The position numbers and the translations under genes were made by a program. Shown here piece after piece: positions 13,186-14,192 of a DNA stretch of 14,192 bases. How positions within the stretch are numbered: position 1 is the stretch's first letter; every line of letters starts with the position of its first letter. The notes under the pieces are model-generated. The model saw only the letters and a list, made by a program, of their open reading frames with translations, was not told where the DNA came from and ran no database searches. Source of the stretch: Opitutia bacterium UBA957 (lineage in GTDB: Bacteria > Verrucomicrobiota > Verrucomicrobiia > Opitutales > UBA953); NCBI GenBank assembly GCA_002293065.1, contig DBCN01000019.1, positions 1-14,192 of the forward strand, given 5' to 3'.

Positions 13186-13293
13186 CATGGTCACGGGCGG
13201 ATAGGTTCGGGGCGAGGATGTGCAGGGCGGCGGTTGTCGGAGGCGCGGCGGAGTGGGGGTTGACCGAAAGCCGGACTTGGGCAGTTTCGCCGC

Positions 13294-14166
13294 ATGTTGC
13301 GTTCCCTGATCTTGGGTTGCCTGGCGGTGACGGCCATCGCCGCCGAGGAGCCGAAGTCTAAGCCGAAGTTCCGTCCACCCAGCGCGGCGGAAGTCTTCAC
13401 TGGCAGTGGGGCGATCCGTTTTGCCGACGACTTTGCGGCCACGACTTTTTCGCCGAAGTGGCGTTTCTCGCAGAACGCCGATTACGAGGTCGTCGCGCCC
13501 GATCCGGAACTCATCAAGCTCGTCGATGCGCCCGGGCTGCCTGGTCGCAAGGCCGTGCGCTTCTCGGTCGTTCGGGCCCCGGGTGTATTCCGGTCGGAGC
13601 TGTCCTTGCCGCACGAGAAAGGCTGGAACGAACGCTGGTATGGCCAGCGGGTGCTGATCCCGAAGGAATGGGTGCGGGACCCGGGTAGGGCCGTGGACAT
13701 CGTCATGCAGTGGCATGCCATCCCCGGTGATTTCCGCGCCACCTACCCGAACGTCGAAATCTCCGTCGGCGACGACCGGTGGATTTTGCGGCAGAGCTTC
13801 GGCGACCCCAAGACCACGCCGACCCGTCGGGAGATCAAGTTCGACGATCGCGTCCAGCCCGGCGTTTGGACCGCGTGGGTCATCCATGCGAAGTGGTCGC
13901 CGAAGGAGGACGGCCTCCTGCAGGTTTGGAAGGACGGCAAACTCGTCGCCGACCTCAAGGGCCCGAACACCTACGGCACGATCGGGCTCGAATACACGCC
14001 TTACCTCAAGACCGGCATCTATCATCCCGAGTGGAATGTCGCCAAGCCCGGCGCGCGGGAGCGCTTTGAGGCCGAAAAACCTGCGGCTCCGCATAAGGTC
14101 GTTTACGTCACCGACCTCAAGGTCGGCGATGAACGGGCCCGTTACGAAGACGTCGCCCCGCGCTAG
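13294..14166 (+). CDS. Exported polysaccharide-lyase-like protein (heparin lyase I / PF14099-like)
   Basis: This 290-residue protein has a signal peptide (MLRSLILGCLAVTAIAA, probably cut after Ala16 or Ala17) and a single beta-jelly-roll domain of the concanavalin-like type. Features shared with the polysaccharide lyase family of PF14099/heparin lyase I are FRSEL (99-103), the MQWHAIPG strand (138-145), VWTAWVIHAKWSP (191-203), the GLLQVWKDGKLVAD strand pair (207-220), IYHPEWN (242-248) and the closing VYVTDLKVGDERA (270-282). It would act outside the cytoplasm, probably cleaving or binding an acidic polysaccharide; whether it is catalytic and on which polymer cannot be read from the sequence. 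The cysteine at position 9 is too close to the N-terminus for a normal lipoprotein lipobox. Another gene may follow: a GGGGTTGAC resembling a -35 element lies after its stop, at the window end. Confidence 0.75.
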   Translation: MLRSLILGCLAVTAIAAEEPKSKPKFRPPSAAEVFTGSGAIRFADDFAATTFSPKWRFSQNADYEVVAPDPELIKLVDAPGLPGRKAVRFSVVRAPGVFRSELSLPHEKGWNERWYGQRVLIPKEWVRDPGRAVDIVMQWHAIPGDFRATYPNVEISVGDDRWILRQSFGDPKTTPTRREIKFDDRVQPGVWTAWVIHAKWSPKEDGLLQVWKDGKLVADLKGPNTYGTIGLEYTPYLKTGIYHPEWNVAKPGARERFEAEKPAAPHKVVYVTDLKVGDERARYEDVAPR

Positions 14167-14192
14167 CTTGTCGTCGGGGTTGACCCTGCCCG

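Larger units (their letters stand above)
12795..13293. other. Divergent intergenic region with G-tracts, minisatellite and AT-rich island
   Basis: The gap lies between two divergently transcribed genes and must hold both promoters. From the left: a purine-only stretch with six G-runs (12806-12850), three direct copies of GTGCAAA (12866-12872, 12874-12880, 12895-12901), the 12-bp tandem repeat (12960-13097), and an AT-rich island (13160-13185) with a doubled TTAATG. A TTGACC at 13260-13265, preceded by GGGG, lies 28 nt before the downstream ATG and could be a -35 element, though its -10 partner is poor. Long frames on both strands here follow the repeat and are not credible genes. Confidence 0.7.

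Noticed and set aside
13294..13320. Lipoprotein signal (LILGC) in the lyase-like protein
   Set aside because: The cysteine is residue 9, too early for a signal peptidase II site; an ordinary cut after residues 16-17 fits better.
12856..14094. 412-residue minus-strand open frame with DPxLDS-type repeats
   Set aside because: Most of it is the shadow of the lyase-like gene, and the repeat portion comes from the 12-bp minisatellite, which keeps frames open on both strands.

Overview
The window is GC-rich bacterial DNA that looks like a member of the PVC group, most likely Verrucomicrobiota (Opitutales-like). Three things point there: a long secreted protein joining a sugar-binding-like domain, a beta-propeller, a helical repeat region and a C-terminal CxxCH heme domain; a glycine-rich membrane-anchored protein of a kind I associate with that phylum; and gene gaps filled with dispersed hairpin repeats. 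This taxonomic call is inference from protein style, not a search.

Layout. 22-109: tRNA-Ser(CGA), minus strand. 281-1576: membrane-anchored glycine-rich protein of unknown function. 1577-2027: gene-free, full of hairpin repeats. 2028-7534: a tight six-gene operon (phosphonatase-like HAD hydrolase, phnC, phnD, phnE, iron-type alcohol dehydrogenase, FAD amine/amino-acid-oxidase-type enzyme) whose junctions overlap by 1-4 nt or are 3 nt apart. 7624-9252: exported esterase-like phytase-family protein. 9253-9767: second gene-free repeat cluster, sharing a nearly identical 96-bp block with the first. 9768-12794 (minus): 1008-residue exported propeller/cytochrome protein. 12795-13293: gap holding a run of six G-tracts, a 12-bp tandem repeat and an AT-rich island. 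13294-14166: exported polysaccharide-lyase-like protein.

How the genes work together. The operon reads as a complete route for using an aminophosphonate as phosphorus source without the PhnW transaminase and without C-P lyase. PhnCDE imports the compound, the FAD enzyme oxidatively removes the (possibly N-substituted) amino group to give a 2-oxoethylphosphonate, the HAD enzyme (which keeps the Schiff-base lysine of phosphonatase) cleaves the C-P bond to phosphate plus an aldehyde, and the Fe-ADH would reduce the aldehyde. The phytase-family protein just downstream fits a wider phosphorus-scavenging theme. The flanking secreted proteins suggest growth on polymeric organic matter.

The least explained material is non-coding: a 65-nt imperfect stem-loop present twice, a family of about eight short hairpins with differing but still paired stems and a shared CTACC-type tail, a potential G-quadruplex just upstream of the cytochrome gene, and a 12-bp minisatellite.
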